Shown here: positions 11,620 to 22,758 of the stretch, one piece after another
Layout: each line of letters opens with the position of its first letter
Numbering within the stretch: the first letter of the stretch is position 1
DNA from: Larix kaempferi
Lineage: Eukaryota > Streptophyta > Pinopsida > Pinales > Pinaceae
Length of the DNA: 64,000 nucleotides
Assembly (NCBI GenBank): GCA_027924585.1
Contig: BSBM01000106.1
Coordinates: 43,090,501-43,154,500 of the forward strand
Reading direction: 5' to 3'
Notes under the pieces: generated by a model
What the model was told of the DNA's origin: nothing
Databases searched by the model: none
What the model saw: the letters and a program-made list of their open reading frames with translations, nothing else
Made by a program: the position numbers and the translations under genes

Positions 11620-12385
11620 ATCTATAGCTCTGATAACTGCAACTGTCTACCTGCAGTTCTTTGAAATGCAATTCCATGATGCTATTAAGGCACTTGATAT
11701 CTATAGGCGAGCTGGTAAACATGAATGGTTGGAAATTTCCTATTCCAAAAGTGTTCTAATTGATGTCTTTAGTTTCATACCATGTCAAAACAGTTCCATA
11801 TACCTCCTACTATTTTGTTCTCTAGGATGATTGTGATCCAACATTACCTTTTTTAAAAGCATTTGCTTCAGTGGCATTCCCTTTGAACATATTTGAAGTG
11901 TTTAATTTTATCATCATTACCTTCTCTCGCTGTATACACCAACCATTCCTATTCTTTTCCAACATGTTTAATTTAAAGAAACAAATTTTCTAGCATCATT
12001 TCTGAAATGTGGAATGAATATCACTTTGTGTCACCTGTGATGAATAAAATAACTTTATTGCAATTATTTGTTCCACTGGCATGGTAGGATGAAAAATGAT
12101 CAAAGTTCTACGAAGTTTGCAAAGGTCTTGACCTTGGACGTGGATTTAAATTTCCTACACTTGAATAGGTACATATTATTTGTGAACTTTCTCATCATGT
12201 TCAGTGCAACTTTTTAGTGTAATGGCATGTAGCTGGTCATTACAAATGTGCATGGTTCCGTGTGATACTTACTTTGGTTCTTGTGAATCAAATTACTGAA
12301 TGAACATCCACCAACATCATTCATTTATGCAATGGAAGAGTATGTTAAAGATGCCCCAAGATCATCATCTGTCCGTAGAGAGTTG

Positions 12386-12973
12386 GTATGAACATCTATC
12401 CTTAAGAGAGTATATAGTATTATAGTGTTTTGAGGATGCCCAAATTGCATTTTGTTTGTTATTTACAAAGTTCTAGTAGGTACAAATGAATAGCAGTAGA
12501 CCTACGACTGTACAAATGAAAGGGCAGCCTGTTGTTCAAAAAAGTGGTTGTTGCTCATAAGACAATTCCTAGAATAATTTTTACTGCAACTGGTTTTGAA
12601 GAAGTGAAGTTGAAGATAATTGTATGTATTTTGGATCTCAGACAAGAAAACGTCTCTAGTTGTCGAGAGATCAACAATTGATAGACAATTAAAACAAATT
12701 TATTGCAAGTTGGATCTTGTATTCTTTTCTGTCTGTGAAGGGCAACAACTTGCTTTTGTTCCTGATAAATTGTATAACCATGGGTTATTGTACTCATGCG
12801 TAGTTTGTAAGATCATTCTTCTTTGAATTTTCATCATTGTCATAGTTGAACGGCTATATCTTAGAATTCTTTTAGTACTTGAAGCATTTTTCTTGAATAT
12901 GTTTGACATTCATTTTGTTCCCATGCAAAATTTGTTTGAATATCATCATTGTCAAGCAATAACAACTTCTTAA
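12386..12973. other. Sequence 3' of the last ANTH exon
   Basis: No further ANTH exon, such as the proline-rich or clathrin-binding C-terminal part, could be recognised. Short frames on both strands overlap and have no known motif. It may be intron or decayed 3' gene sequence. Confidence 0.4.
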
Positions 12974-13048
12974 AGGGTGCTAGCTCAATGGTAGAGCACC
13001 TGCCTAATTATAGGCAGGAGATTGGTGGTTCGATTCCTCGGTACCCTA
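12974..13048 (+). tRNA. tRNA-like sequence, probably a tRNA pseudogene or SINE head
   Basis: A cloverleaf can be drawn. The acceptor stem AGGGTGC (12974-12980) pairs with GTACCCT (13041-13047), with one G-T pair; the D stem is GCTC/GAGC; the anticodon stem is CCTGC/GCAGG; the T loop is TTCGATT. Internal pol III boxes are good: A box TAGCTCAATGG (12981-12991) and B box GGTTCGATTCC (13027-13037). Against function: the anticodon loop is 10 nt, so no anticodon can be assigned, and the T stem has two mismatches. There is no close downstream T-run terminator. Confidence 0.5.
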
Positions 13049-13431
13049 TCATAAATTAGTGACTAAGAAAATGACTAAATTCGCATATATATGCCTATTA
13101 GTAGCTAATTTTCAGTATCTTATAACGCGACTAACGTTTAGTCGTATTTAGCTTCATCATTAATATGTTATCATCTAGTTGTTTTTTTAGTCGTATATTT
13201 GGTCATTAATTGTGACAATCAATGACTAAATCAGTGAGTATCAATGACTTAATCAGTGACTATCAATGACTAAATCAATGAGTAATAAGTCAACCAATTA
13301 ATGACTAGTGAAATACGACTAGAGATAAGATAGTGGAAATCGGATACTATTAGTCACTGACTAAAACATAATCGTTTATAGTTGAATTTTAGTCCTTTTT
13401 TTAGTCATTAATTTCTCATTTTGTACTAGTG
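13049..13431 (-). mobile_element. CACTA-like terminal fragment or MITE
   Basis: The minus strand begins CACTAGTACAAAATGAG at 13431, the terminal form of CACTA transposons. Inside are many ATGACTAA and TTAGTCAT motifs in both orientations, like CACTA subterminal repeats. They include three exact-length 22-bp units at 13219-13240, 13241-13262 and 13263-13284. No matching CACTA terminus was found on the left, so the copy seems truncated near 13049, adjoining the tRNA-like sequence. Confidence 0.5.
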
Positions 13432-13886
13432 AGAGGAGGGCGCCTTTATATCTGCATTTAACTGAATAGTAGGTGAAAATAACACCAGATGAAGACAACC
13501 AGTGTAGTAGGGCGCCTTCTAGTCTCTAGTTGGCTGAATAAACTAGTTAATGTTGTCAGTTGGACTGAGTAGTGTGCATTAGTCATGTAAATCACCCCCG
13601 GAATGGTGGACGAGGCTTAGTTGATGGCCCAACTGACTCCTAGAATGTATGAGGAGGCCCAGTTTACTGAATCTATGATCGGTTGATGATGTAAGCACAT
13701 GATTGACTCAAAATATTTAGGATAAGTGGCAAATTAAGCTGTGAGGCTCAAATAAATGATGCGTGGTTGGAAAATGCTCCAACATGCATGTCCTTTAATA
13801 TGCTCAATTCCTACTAATTTGTCGCCCCTGCAACGACATTGCTACATTCATATGCTATCATTGTGATGTTATCTCTGCAATAGTTG
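13432..13886. other. Unassigned spacer
   Basis: The motif AGGGCGCCTT occurs at about 13436 and 13509. No gene or element end was recognised. Confidence 0.4.
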
Positions 13887-15515
13887 TGTTTTCACTAGAA
13901 ATTGTACCTAGACTACAAAGGCACAAGCTAGAACATCTAATATGAAAAACTGAAAAAATGGTGGCTTGTTTATTGTAAATAGTGAAGAAATCAAGTACAT
14001 GGATAAGGTAAAGAAATTGTAAACAACATATAATAACTAATCAACAAATAATGTTGAAGATCTGAATATCCCAAATTGAAACAATGTATAAATCATAACA
14101 ATTTCAAAATCACAAATAAAAAACAGCTCATAAATAATTTAGTTAAGTCCACAAGTTCATCTTAGGATAAAAACCTTTATCATAAAATGAAATTTCAAAC
14201 ACGGTGATCAAACCGATCATAAACTATAATAAAAAAATATAGATAATAACATAACTTATATTATAATTCCATTCCAAAATATGCAGTCTTCAAAATACTC
14301 ATGGAGAGTTTGTCGTATGTGTCTCTGATACATGAGCTTAAATGGTTCTAACCTTTTCCAAAACAAAAATCCAACCTCTCCCCTAACATTACAGAATATG
14401 AAATTTATAGAAAAATAATGATAAAAACAGTGGCTAATAATCTGAATCCAATATCTAAAACTAGAAAACAATTTGCAATAGGTTTGGAACAGCTTGTATC
14501 GACTACTTTGGATGTGGAATTGTGTTGCCATCTATTTTCCAAATGTTACCTTGATAAGCATCACTTGCCACCTGTATTGTTGAAGGATCGAATGATACCT
14601 AAAAGTATGGGATTGTTCCTATGACTGCTACTTTCTCTCCCGGAATATTGGTTTGCTTTGAATATTTATCAAGTGAATTTTACCAAATCTGGAGATGCAT
14701 GCATAGGATATGCCAGCTAGTGATATCGATATTCTCCTTACTGTCTTGTCTTTTAATTCTGGAAACTTGGAATATAGTTGCCACCTATCGGCTTCGACTG
14801 ATTGGGGGCTACCTGAAGATGTGGATCTGCTTAAAGTTGTTTGCTTAAAATCTGGAATCAATATTTGCGAACTGTCCAGATATTTCTTGAACAATAACAT
14901 TACTCTGCCAACTTGCTTCTTCAATGAAACCTTTAACTACTACATAATACTCGGTCACCTAAGTTGTTGTTGAAAACTTGAGATTGATATTTTGATGCTT
15001 ATCATGTTTCTGAAAAGATTTGTCATATGGATTGACTGAGAATAAACAAGTGGAATTATTCAACATTTTCGATTAATGCTCTGTTTCTGCTACCAGCCAT
15101 ATATCTACTAAGCCCTTTTCAATAGATCCCATCTGGATATTTTCATCAGCTTAGTCTTGGACTTTGACAATGATTTCCCTTGCCTAGTCTTCGTCGAAGA
15201 CTGCATCTTCAAACAACTGAACTTATTTTAGCTCATTGATCACAAAATACCACGATTTTCCATTGAAAGACGACGTGAAGCTTGATGGATTGGGCGCTCA
15301 TTGCTGGCGATCTTCTAATGTCTTTTGGTCAGGCATTTTGGACTTTCAAAAATATTCCTTCTGTCATTTACGGATACACTTACAATAACATCCAAATGTG
15401 TACTTGATCACATGCCATAATACTCATCAACAGCTGTGAACCTTCTTTCAATCTTCATTAGCGTTTGAACAAGGTAAGAACATCTTCAATTTGACATCCA
15501 GATGATTTTTGAGCG
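13887..15515 (-). repeat. 3' LTR of E1 (minus orientation)
   Basis: On the plus strand it begins TGTTTTCACTAGAAATTGTA and follows the sequence at 19178 closely for about 1.6 kb. Alignment ends near GATGATTTTTGAG at 15515. Similar-looking sequence continues to about 16500, so the full LTR may be longer than the aligned part. Confidence 0.75.
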
Positions 15516-15632
15516 CACTTGCTTGGAAATAAGTGCTTTCACGCATGGGCTCTTGGGCAGTAATATAAATCTGAACTTTGTCCTGACACCGACACATTTT
15601 GCCTTTTCTGTGTAATGAGGGTAATCCCACAT

Positions 15633-15688
15633 TTACAGTATTCCACTCAAGTCAATTTCGTTACAGTATTCCACTCAAGTCAATTTCG
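15633..15688. repeat. 28-bp tandem duplication
   Basis: Two exact 28-bp units, each starting TTACAGTATTCCACTCAAGT, lie head to tail at 15633-15660 and 15661-15688. Confidence 0.95.
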
Positions 15689-16552
15689 TATAAGAACTAA
15701 AACTGCGAGTGTTTGAAAATAATCTACTTTGGCCAGGCCTCACTCCATTTGCAGCTGCCAACTGAATAACCTCTTCATCCACCTACTAACGCACTTAGCA
15801 TTTGAACAATTTAAAATCCTGAACACCGATTTTACACATATACTCAGCACTTGACAATTAATTGATGCCATTTGATTAGTTTCTTCAATACCTGGGAACC
15901 GATGTGAGTACTATCATACTCAGGCACTTAGATAATCTGCAGTTCATTGGTCGTGTGAGCACTTGCTTGATGTCTTTCCTTGGAATTTGGGCTCGATGAT
16001 AGTTGATGTCCTTTTTAAGTTTAGCACCGTGGAACAATGAGAAAGGTAAATCCGATCTCAAGGATGCAAAAATATATTCGATAGTCATGTGGCTCTTGAA
16101 CCAGCCATTACCGTTGGCATTATTCATACTTATATATTTAATGAAAACGATTATAGCTATCTGCATCCTTCCAGCAAATGCTTCCAATTACAAAGCAAAA
16201 TCAACAGTCCATTGAAAGGTTGTCTCCAGGCCTTAGGAACTCTCCCTTTGACGCACTTGGACATTCGGCAGCTTCATTTCAAAATTGAGCGCTTAGTGTT
16301 TGAACTAAGGTTACTGTTGGCGATTTTATTTGCATGGGGAAATTATCCCACATCTTTGACGGTAAGAGATCATTAATATGTTTATATGCCACAATCCTTT
16401 GAGGTACCCTTGACGTGTATTGCGTTGAATGCTTGGTCTTACGTGAATGCTCTCTTTAGTGATCCATGTGTGAGAATTGGCACTTAATAGTTGACTTGTC
16501 ATAAGGTCATGGTTTCTATTCGTAACATATGCATGACCATACTTTTTAAAGT

Positions 16553-16800
16553 AACCAAACTTTAAACAAAGACAAACATAAAATATTATTTTTAAAATTA
16601 TAAAGAATAATTTTAAAATAATATTATTTTATATTTCTTTTTACTTTTTAATATTTGGTTTTATGTAATAAAGCTAAACCAAACTTTAAACAAAGACAAA
16701 CATAAAATATTATTTTTAAAATTATAAAGAATAATTTTAAAATAATATTATTTTATATTTTTTTTACTTTTTAATATTTGGTTTTATGTAATAAAGCTAA
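16553..16800. repeat. 124-bp AT-rich tandem duplication
   Basis: Two units (16553-16676 and 16677-16800) begin AACCAAACTTTAAACAAAG and differ mainly by one base in a T run. The core contains the palindrome-like AAAATTATAAAGAATAATTTT. The near identity implies a recent duplication compared with the decayed surroundings. Confidence 0.95.
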
Positions 16801-17870
16801 AGGGCACTAAGCAATGTCAAATTAAATCAAAAGACCATAAGTTAAGCTCACATTCAACATGGATAAGGACATACGTAAATGTTCACCAAATAAGGATTTA
16901 AGAATTCACACAAAAGATGTGAGGCTTTGCTGAATTAGACAAAGGTCAACAAGTTCACTTTGACACTTTCACTCAAGAAGAAGCCAACAATAGTAAAGAT
17001 TGTGATCTATGGAGGACTACAACATACAAAGAACTCTTTGGCCTTGATGGAAAATATATCCATGACATGGGTGAATATTAGAGCTTTGGAAAAAGTATTA
17101 TTGGAGGTTTGAACTTTGAATAGCAAGGATAAATCATAAGATTTAATTCAATTAAATATTTGAATGAAGAGAGACTAACTAGGCCAATTAGGACACTTAT
17201 GGCTTTTTCAAAAATGCTAGTGAACATCCCGAGAGCGGAATTCAGGTTCCTCTTTGCATGCACGCTGTCGAAATCTAGAAATTTTGATGGGAGAAAATTC
17301 TAGTACCAACATCCGGCTTTGACTGGGGATGGAATCCTCCCTACGAGGCTCCAAGAACCTGCAAACCAAGTGCCTTTCCTGTACATCTGTGCAACCTGTC
17401 TCCCTACAACTCATTTTGCTCATATGAAGATAAACACTCTGCAAGATGAAACCAACCACATAATACCAACCAAGAATTTTTTGCAATTGAAAACTGAAAA
17501 TAGCAGTGCCATTCTCCATTGGGCTGGAGTCTTATTCAACTATCTGAACTACTACAGATGATAAAAGAAAACTGCTAGAGACAAACTACACACTGAAAAC
17601 TAATCCATACTGCGATTGAAATCAAACTGTGTTTGTTGAAAACCAAATTCATATTGAAAAGCCAAATAACTGCTCTATTGTTGAATTCTGAAAGGAAATG
17701 GATTCTCTTGAGATGAGCTTATTTATGTAAACTGACCAACTGAAATTATTTTCTTCATATATAACCAAATTTCCAATGCAGCCAAGTTAACATCTGTTTA
17801 ACAAAATGACCTTATTCTTTGCAGTCTATGAAGTAAGCATAAAAAGAATAATATCTGTGTAATAAAACTT

Positions 17871-18920
17871 TCATAGATAGTTTGTATTTACATCCACAAA
17901 TGGGTGATATGCCAAAACCACACTTGAAACCTTCGGAAATACTAGCTCCATGTAAATGGCCACAGGGTCATGAAAATTACTAAAAATTAGCTCTTTATCT
18001 TGCTTTGAAATAAATTGCTCCTGTGCGATCTTTGCTTTGTGAATGACATCAAACAATTGTTCTTGAAGTGTTAAAAATAAAAATAAAAGAGAATTACCTC
18101 CCATATCTTTGCATTTTTCAACTATTTTGATAGGTATTATCTCATTTACATTTTGTGTAATGTCTTCTGAAAATTCTGATTTAATAATGGCAGCTGCAAG
18201 CATGTTGATTTCTGGTAATTTTTTATCAACAACTAATGAAAAAGAAATCTTTGCAAGCTTCTCTTTTAACTCTTTTCCATCTCTTTCACTTCTTTCCAAA
18301 GAATTTGACTCAGATTCATCATACATCGTTTAACTACTGAAAACTTCCATTGGTGCTGAAACATAATTCTGCTCTAAATAATCTTGGCACTCATCATAAA
18401 CAAGGTGATCTTTAAACATTTCTACATCTTGAAACTCATAATTCTTTGTTTGATTATGATCTTGGAAAAAATATGGCTCATGAGAAGCTTGATATTCGTT
18501 AACATTTGGAACAACAATTGCATCATACTCATGACTACTAGAAACATTTGGATCAATGACAAATGCATCTAGGGTTTTGCTATCACAATCATCCTGATCT
18601 TCATGATTTGCATATTTTTTGTATAGCAAATCGAATTCATAGCAACATTCTTGATAAAGCAAATCAACTGAAAATTTCTCTTTGCAAAATGAATGAAAAG
18701 CTACATGAAAACCTTTCAAGGAATTGACACTGGTAGCCATAAGATATCTGCACCAATCTCGATATGCTCCCTCCAATGAATAGATGAAAAGCTTGATCTG
18801 AACATACTCATGCACAATCTGAAGTCGATGAATAAAATCATGGAAATCCAACAAGTATTCAGCTGGTACTTCCCAATCTTCTCCTCAAAATATGGGAAGG
18901 CTATTTTCCCATTCATCTCT
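17871..18920 (-). pseudogene. Gypsy-type gag, broken (E1)
   Basis: Reading from about 18920 downward, the minus strand gives EDWEVPAEYLLDFHDFIHRL and then LFIYSLEGAYRDWCRYL. This matches the pattern of plant retrotransposon gag proteins, where a helix ending in SLEG-x-x-x-W follows a hydrophobic FL-x-F segment. A TGA stop lies just upstream of the GEDWEV segment (about 18889). A stop ends the first frame at 18330; an acidic frame (18326-17871) begins at once and may be its continuation. It would encode capsid structural protein. The domain call is by pattern only. Confidence 0.6.
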
Positions 18921-19154
18921 ACTAGGCACTAGATTAGGGAAACCAACTATTTTTGAGAAATCACAAAATTCATACCTCTGAGCAAGAATCTTGTCCATTC
19001 CGAACCAGTGAGGTTCCCAATAGATTCACCTGTGATGAAGCTAGAGTCGCCAAGTAGAAAATTGTAGTCAAGCTAGTGTCCTACTCTTGTCTACCATTAA
19101 GAGCTGGATCTGATCGTTGTCATTCTTCCCGGGGAAGATATCTTCGCTTCTCCG

Positions 19155-19177
19155 TCCCCGACAATGGTGCCAAAAGA
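19155..19177 (-). other. Primer binding site of E1
   Basis: On the minus strand, TGGCACCATTGTCGGGGACG starts a few bases after the LTR end (CTAGTGCAAACA). It differs by a few transitions from the TGGCGCCGTTGCCGGGGA primer site common in plant gypsy elements. Confidence 0.65.
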
Positions 19178-20745
19178 TGTTTGCACTAGAAATTGTACCT
19201 AGACTACAAAGGCGTAAGCTAGAACATAAAATATGAAAAACTGAAAAAATGGTGGTTTGTTTATTGTAAATAGTGAAGGAATAAAGTATGGATAGGGTAA
19301 AGAAATTGTAAATAACATATAATAACTAATAAACAAATAATCTTGAAGATGTCAATATCTCAAACTGAAACAATAGCATAAACCATAACAATTTCAAGAT
19401 CACAAATAAAAAACATCTCATAAATAATTTAGTTAAGTCCACAAGTTTAAAAGCATCTTAGGATAAAAAACTTTATCAGAAAATGGAATTTCAAATAGGG
19501 TGATCAAACCGATCATAAACTATAACAAAAAAATATAGATAATAACATGGCTTATATTATAAATTCATTCCAAAATATGCAATCTTCAAAATACTCACTG
19601 AGAGTTTGTCATATGTGTCTCTGATACATGAGCTTGAATGCTTCTAACCCTTTTCCAAAACAAAAATCCAACTTCTCCCCTAACATTACAGAATATGACA
19701 TTTATAGAAAAATAATGATAAAAACAGTTGCTAATAATCTGAATCAAATATCTAAAACTAGAAAACAATTTCCAATAGGTTTGGAACAGTTGTATCGGCT
19801 CCTTTGGATGTGGAATTGTGTTGCCATCTATTTTCCAAATGTTACCTTGATAAGCATCATATTCCACTTGTATCCTTGAAGGATCGAATGGTACCTAAAA
19901 CTATGGGATTTTTCCTATGACTGCTACCAAATATGGAGATGCATGCATAGGATCTGCCAGCTAGTGATATTGATATTCTCCTTACTGTCTTATCTTTTAA
20001 TTCTGGAAACTTGGGATATAGTTTCCACCTATCTGCTTCAGCTGATTGGGGGATACCTGAAGATGTGGATCTACTTAAAGTTCTTTGCTTAAAATCTGGA
20101 ATCAATATTTGCTAACTGTCCCAATATTTCTTGAACAATAACATTACTCTGCCAACTTGCTTCTTCAATGAAACCTTTAACTGCTACATAATACTCGGTC
20201 ACCTAAGTTGTTGTTGAAAACTTGAGATTGATATTTTGATGCTTATCATCTTTCTGAAAAGCTTTGTCATATGGATTGACTGAGAATAAACAAGTGGAAT
20301 TATTCAACATTATTGACTAATGCTCTGTTTCTGCTACCAGCCATATCTCTACTAAGCCCTTTTCAATAGATCCCATCTGGATATTTTCATCAGCTTAGTC
20401 TTGGACTAGTGTTTGACAATGATTTCCCTTTCCCAATCTTCGTCGAAGACTGCATCTTCAAACATCTAAACTTCTTTTATCTCATTGATCACAAAATACC
20501 ATGATTTTCCATTGAAAGACAACATGAAGCTTGATGGATTGGGCGCTCATTGCTGGAGATCTTCTTATTTATTTTGGTTAGGAAAAAATATGCCTTTTAT
20601 CATTTATGGATACATTTACAATACTATCCAATTGTGTACTTGATCACATGCCATAATAGTCATCAACACCTGTGAACCTTCTTTTAATCTTCATCAGCAT
20701 TTGAACAAGGCAAGAACATCTTCAATTTTATATCCAGATGATTTT
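19178..20745 (-). repeat. 5' LTR of E1 (minus orientation)
   Basis: On the plus strand it begins TGTTTGCACTAGAAATTGTA. It matches 13887-15515 except for small indels, including about 45 bp missing near 19925. It ends where repeat X begins, near 20745. Confidence 0.75.
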
Positions 20746-22758
20746 TTAGAATTTCAACTTCGGAATCTATCTGGATTGCTTCTTGAAGTATTAGATCTTT
20801 TCCTTTATCTAAGATTGATGGAGTTTCTATCTTTTTAATAAGAATATCTTCTTGTGCCTCATAAAACTTCTCTAACTATTTTCATTTATCTCCTCTATTG
20901 AAACCTCCAAATGAAAAGTTCTTGAGCTCGATTCATGTTCAAAAATTTGAATTGTTTCCTCCTCAAGAACTTCACAACACTCTTTCAATGGTTCCATTAC
21001 ACCTTGATGATTCTTTTCTGTATCTTTTAAGAATTGTTGTGAATTCAATTCTACCCTTCTGCTCTTCGATTCTTCATCACTTGAAGAATCCTGTATTGTA
21101 ATTTTTTCCTTTTCTAATTTAGGGTTTAATGCTTTTTTCATATTCAATCTTAACTTGTTTGATTCCCTGGTCTTGGGTCTCCATTTGGGAATTTCAGGTT
21201 CAACTATAGACTTGATATCAACTTCAACATTGGGGGAAGGAAACATACCCTCCTCTATTAGCCTCTCTTTTGTAACAGAAGGAGTATTAGGAGTAGGAGT
21301 AATTTCTTCATTATGTGATGCCAAAGGTTCTTCCTTTGGTATATGTTCTTGTTCTGCTTTGTTTGGCTTCACAAATTGTTCTTGCAAATCACATCCTTCA
21401 GCTAAGTTCACTTCTTTGCCTAGGTTCCTTTTAAATATTTTTGTAGTGCTGGGTTGTCTTTGAACTCTCTTCTGCTTACTAACTGATTTTTCAGCTTCTT
21501 CCTGGTTTGTGCTTTTCTCGGGTTCAAATCCAGACCAAAATAAGAAGTGTTGCCAACCATGGTTCCTCTTTTTAAGCTCTGTTAGTACTATTAAATTAAC
21601 CAGACCGTGATGAAAGAAAGACTCATTCGTATGATCTAGATGACCTTTTACCCTATTGGACATTTTAGTGAGGGTTTTCAAGAAGTAGAAGGGTAAATTC
21701 TTCTTTAATTGATCATTTAAATGCAACAGGAACCTGAAGTGGTATTTGTAGACTATAGCAAACCTTCCTTCACATGGGATTTAATGCTGCACAGTGCCAA
21801 TGACCTCTCTCCATTCAGGTTTAACAACATTGAGGTGAATGCCTTTATTCTAGTCCAAAGATTCAAAGCCGAGCAACAGAAACGAACCTGGGTCAAATTC
21901 AAATGGCAGTTTTTTGAACTAGCGCTCCCCCTCGATGGTTATACCAGTCGCCGCAGCTATCAATTCTTCAGTCAATTCAATCCTGAGGGTTTGGAATTCA
22001 ACACAGGAGTTTGAACAATTCTGAGCGAAGGATCGAGTGACCTCTAAATTGTAACCTGTATTTTTCTATAAAAAAAAAACTAGCCAGCCCTTATGAATAG
22101 CTCAACGTAGTCAAGGAAGTCCTTTTCCCATTCATTGCTCATTGGTTCCAGCCTACATTGCTTACCACTCTTCTTCATACTTGCTGTGCCTGAAAAAACT
22201 TCTTTTCGCCAGTGAACATATGTCCTGATCCCCCGTAGTAGTAACTCAAGTGGAGCTAGGGTAAACACGTGGTCTCTATTCTCAAAGCATCCCCCATGGA
22301 GTCATCAAACTTGATAGCTATTACAACCTTCCTGACAAAATTCTCAAGACAATCCTTCATGAAAACTAATGCATGATACTGGACATGCACCAACCATAAT
22401 CTTCAATGATTTCAGGATTCTAGTAGTGCCCATATGTGTGAAGCTTAATGATTGCGCTACCGGAATGTACCAAGTTACATTTACATTATGAAATGTTCAC
22501 AAAATCTTTAAATAAAGGTTAGGAAAGTATTAAATCATGTATTGAAGACCTAAAGGAAAATAAAAATATTTATAAGCCAATGTTTAATCCAAAAATAAAA
22601 CAAAATAATAAAAATAAATAATAAAACTGAAGTAAATAAAACTAAAGCCAATATTTATATGATATAACTAAGATAAATAATAAAAATGAAAAATAAAAAT
22701 AAAAGACAAAGAATAGAGATTGAAATGAAAGGGGTACAATTTCAGCTCTAACATTTGG
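20746..22758 (-). mobile_element. Repeat X, left copy (minus strand)
   Basis: The plus-strand sequence up to GAGCTCTAACA at 22758-22748 is the reverse complement of 58452-59513. The shared border is TGTTAGAGCTGAAATTGTAC on the coding strand, a TG start as in LTRs. The unit encodes a conserved protein of unknown type (see 20872-22235). It extends past the point where the right copy is cut. No primer site or second LTR was identified. Confidence 0.7.
20872..22235 (-). pseudogene. Repeat X protein, unknown function, broken
   Basis: The minus strand encodes MKKSGKQCRLEP (22180 downward), then after a frame break NCSNSCVEFQTLR, HLNVVKPEWREVI and LHLNDQLKKNLPFYFLK, followed by a 284-codon open frame (21726-20872). 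The same blocks in the same order occur at 58987-59517, so selection or recent common ancestry kept this order. The C-terminal two thirds is charged, with Lys, Glu and Ser runs (DSSSDEESKSRR), and looks disordered. No polymerase, protease or zinc motif is visible. It is likely a structural or accessory protein of a retroelement; that is inference from its repeated, TG-bordered setting. Confidence 0.5.

Larger units (their letters stand above)
5126..12385 (+). pseudogene. ANTH/CALM-type putative clathrin assembly protein, decayed pseudogene
   Basis: Separate exons encode a plant AP180/CALM-like protein, an adaptor that binds phosphoinositides and recruits clathrin at the plasma membrane. Exon 1 (5126-5224) gives [19 protein letters not shown]; exon 2 (5400-5469) gives DLDIAIVKATNHVE; exon 3 (about 5673-5770) gives RRLSKTHN then TAG where Trp is expected. 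Exon 6341-6391 gives EGAAISNHVIQY; 6525-6590 gives INDATINLVDK; 6683-6748 gives FEMQRHDSIKALDIYRRAG; 12088-12168 gives FYEVCKGLDLGRGFKFPTLE; about 12308-12385 gives MEEYVKDAP. GT donors survive for most exons. Breaks: TAG at 5768, TGA at 12097 (Leu expected), TAG at 12166 (Gln expected), AG acceptor lost before 6525. The ANTH middle, roughly 120-140 residues expected between exon 3 and 6341, was not found. Transposons occupy one intron. Family assignment is firm; the pseudogene status is inferred from the stops and the gap. Confidence 0.85.
13887..20745 (-). mobile_element. Gypsy-like LTR retrotransposon, minus strand (E1)
   Basis: Two long direct repeats (13887-15515 and 19178-20745) flank an internal region. 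On the minus strand the right-hand repeat is followed at once by TCTTTTGGCACCATTGTCGG, similar to the TGGCGCC-type primer site of plant gypsy elements, then by a gag-like gene. So the element reads right to left, with its 5' LTR at 19178-20745. No RT or integrase was seen in about 3.6 kb of internal DNA, so it is non-autonomous or deleted. The outer limit of the 5' LTR is unclear because repeat X abuts it at 20745. Confidence 0.75.

Noticed and set aside
12555-12909. Short overlapping frames after the last ANTH exon
   Set aside because: No match to the ANTH C-terminal region and no splice signals; left as unassigned sequence.
14256-14973. Frames on both strands in the E1 LTR
   Set aside because: Equivalent frames at 19595-20105 are broken in different places, as expected for noncoding LTR.
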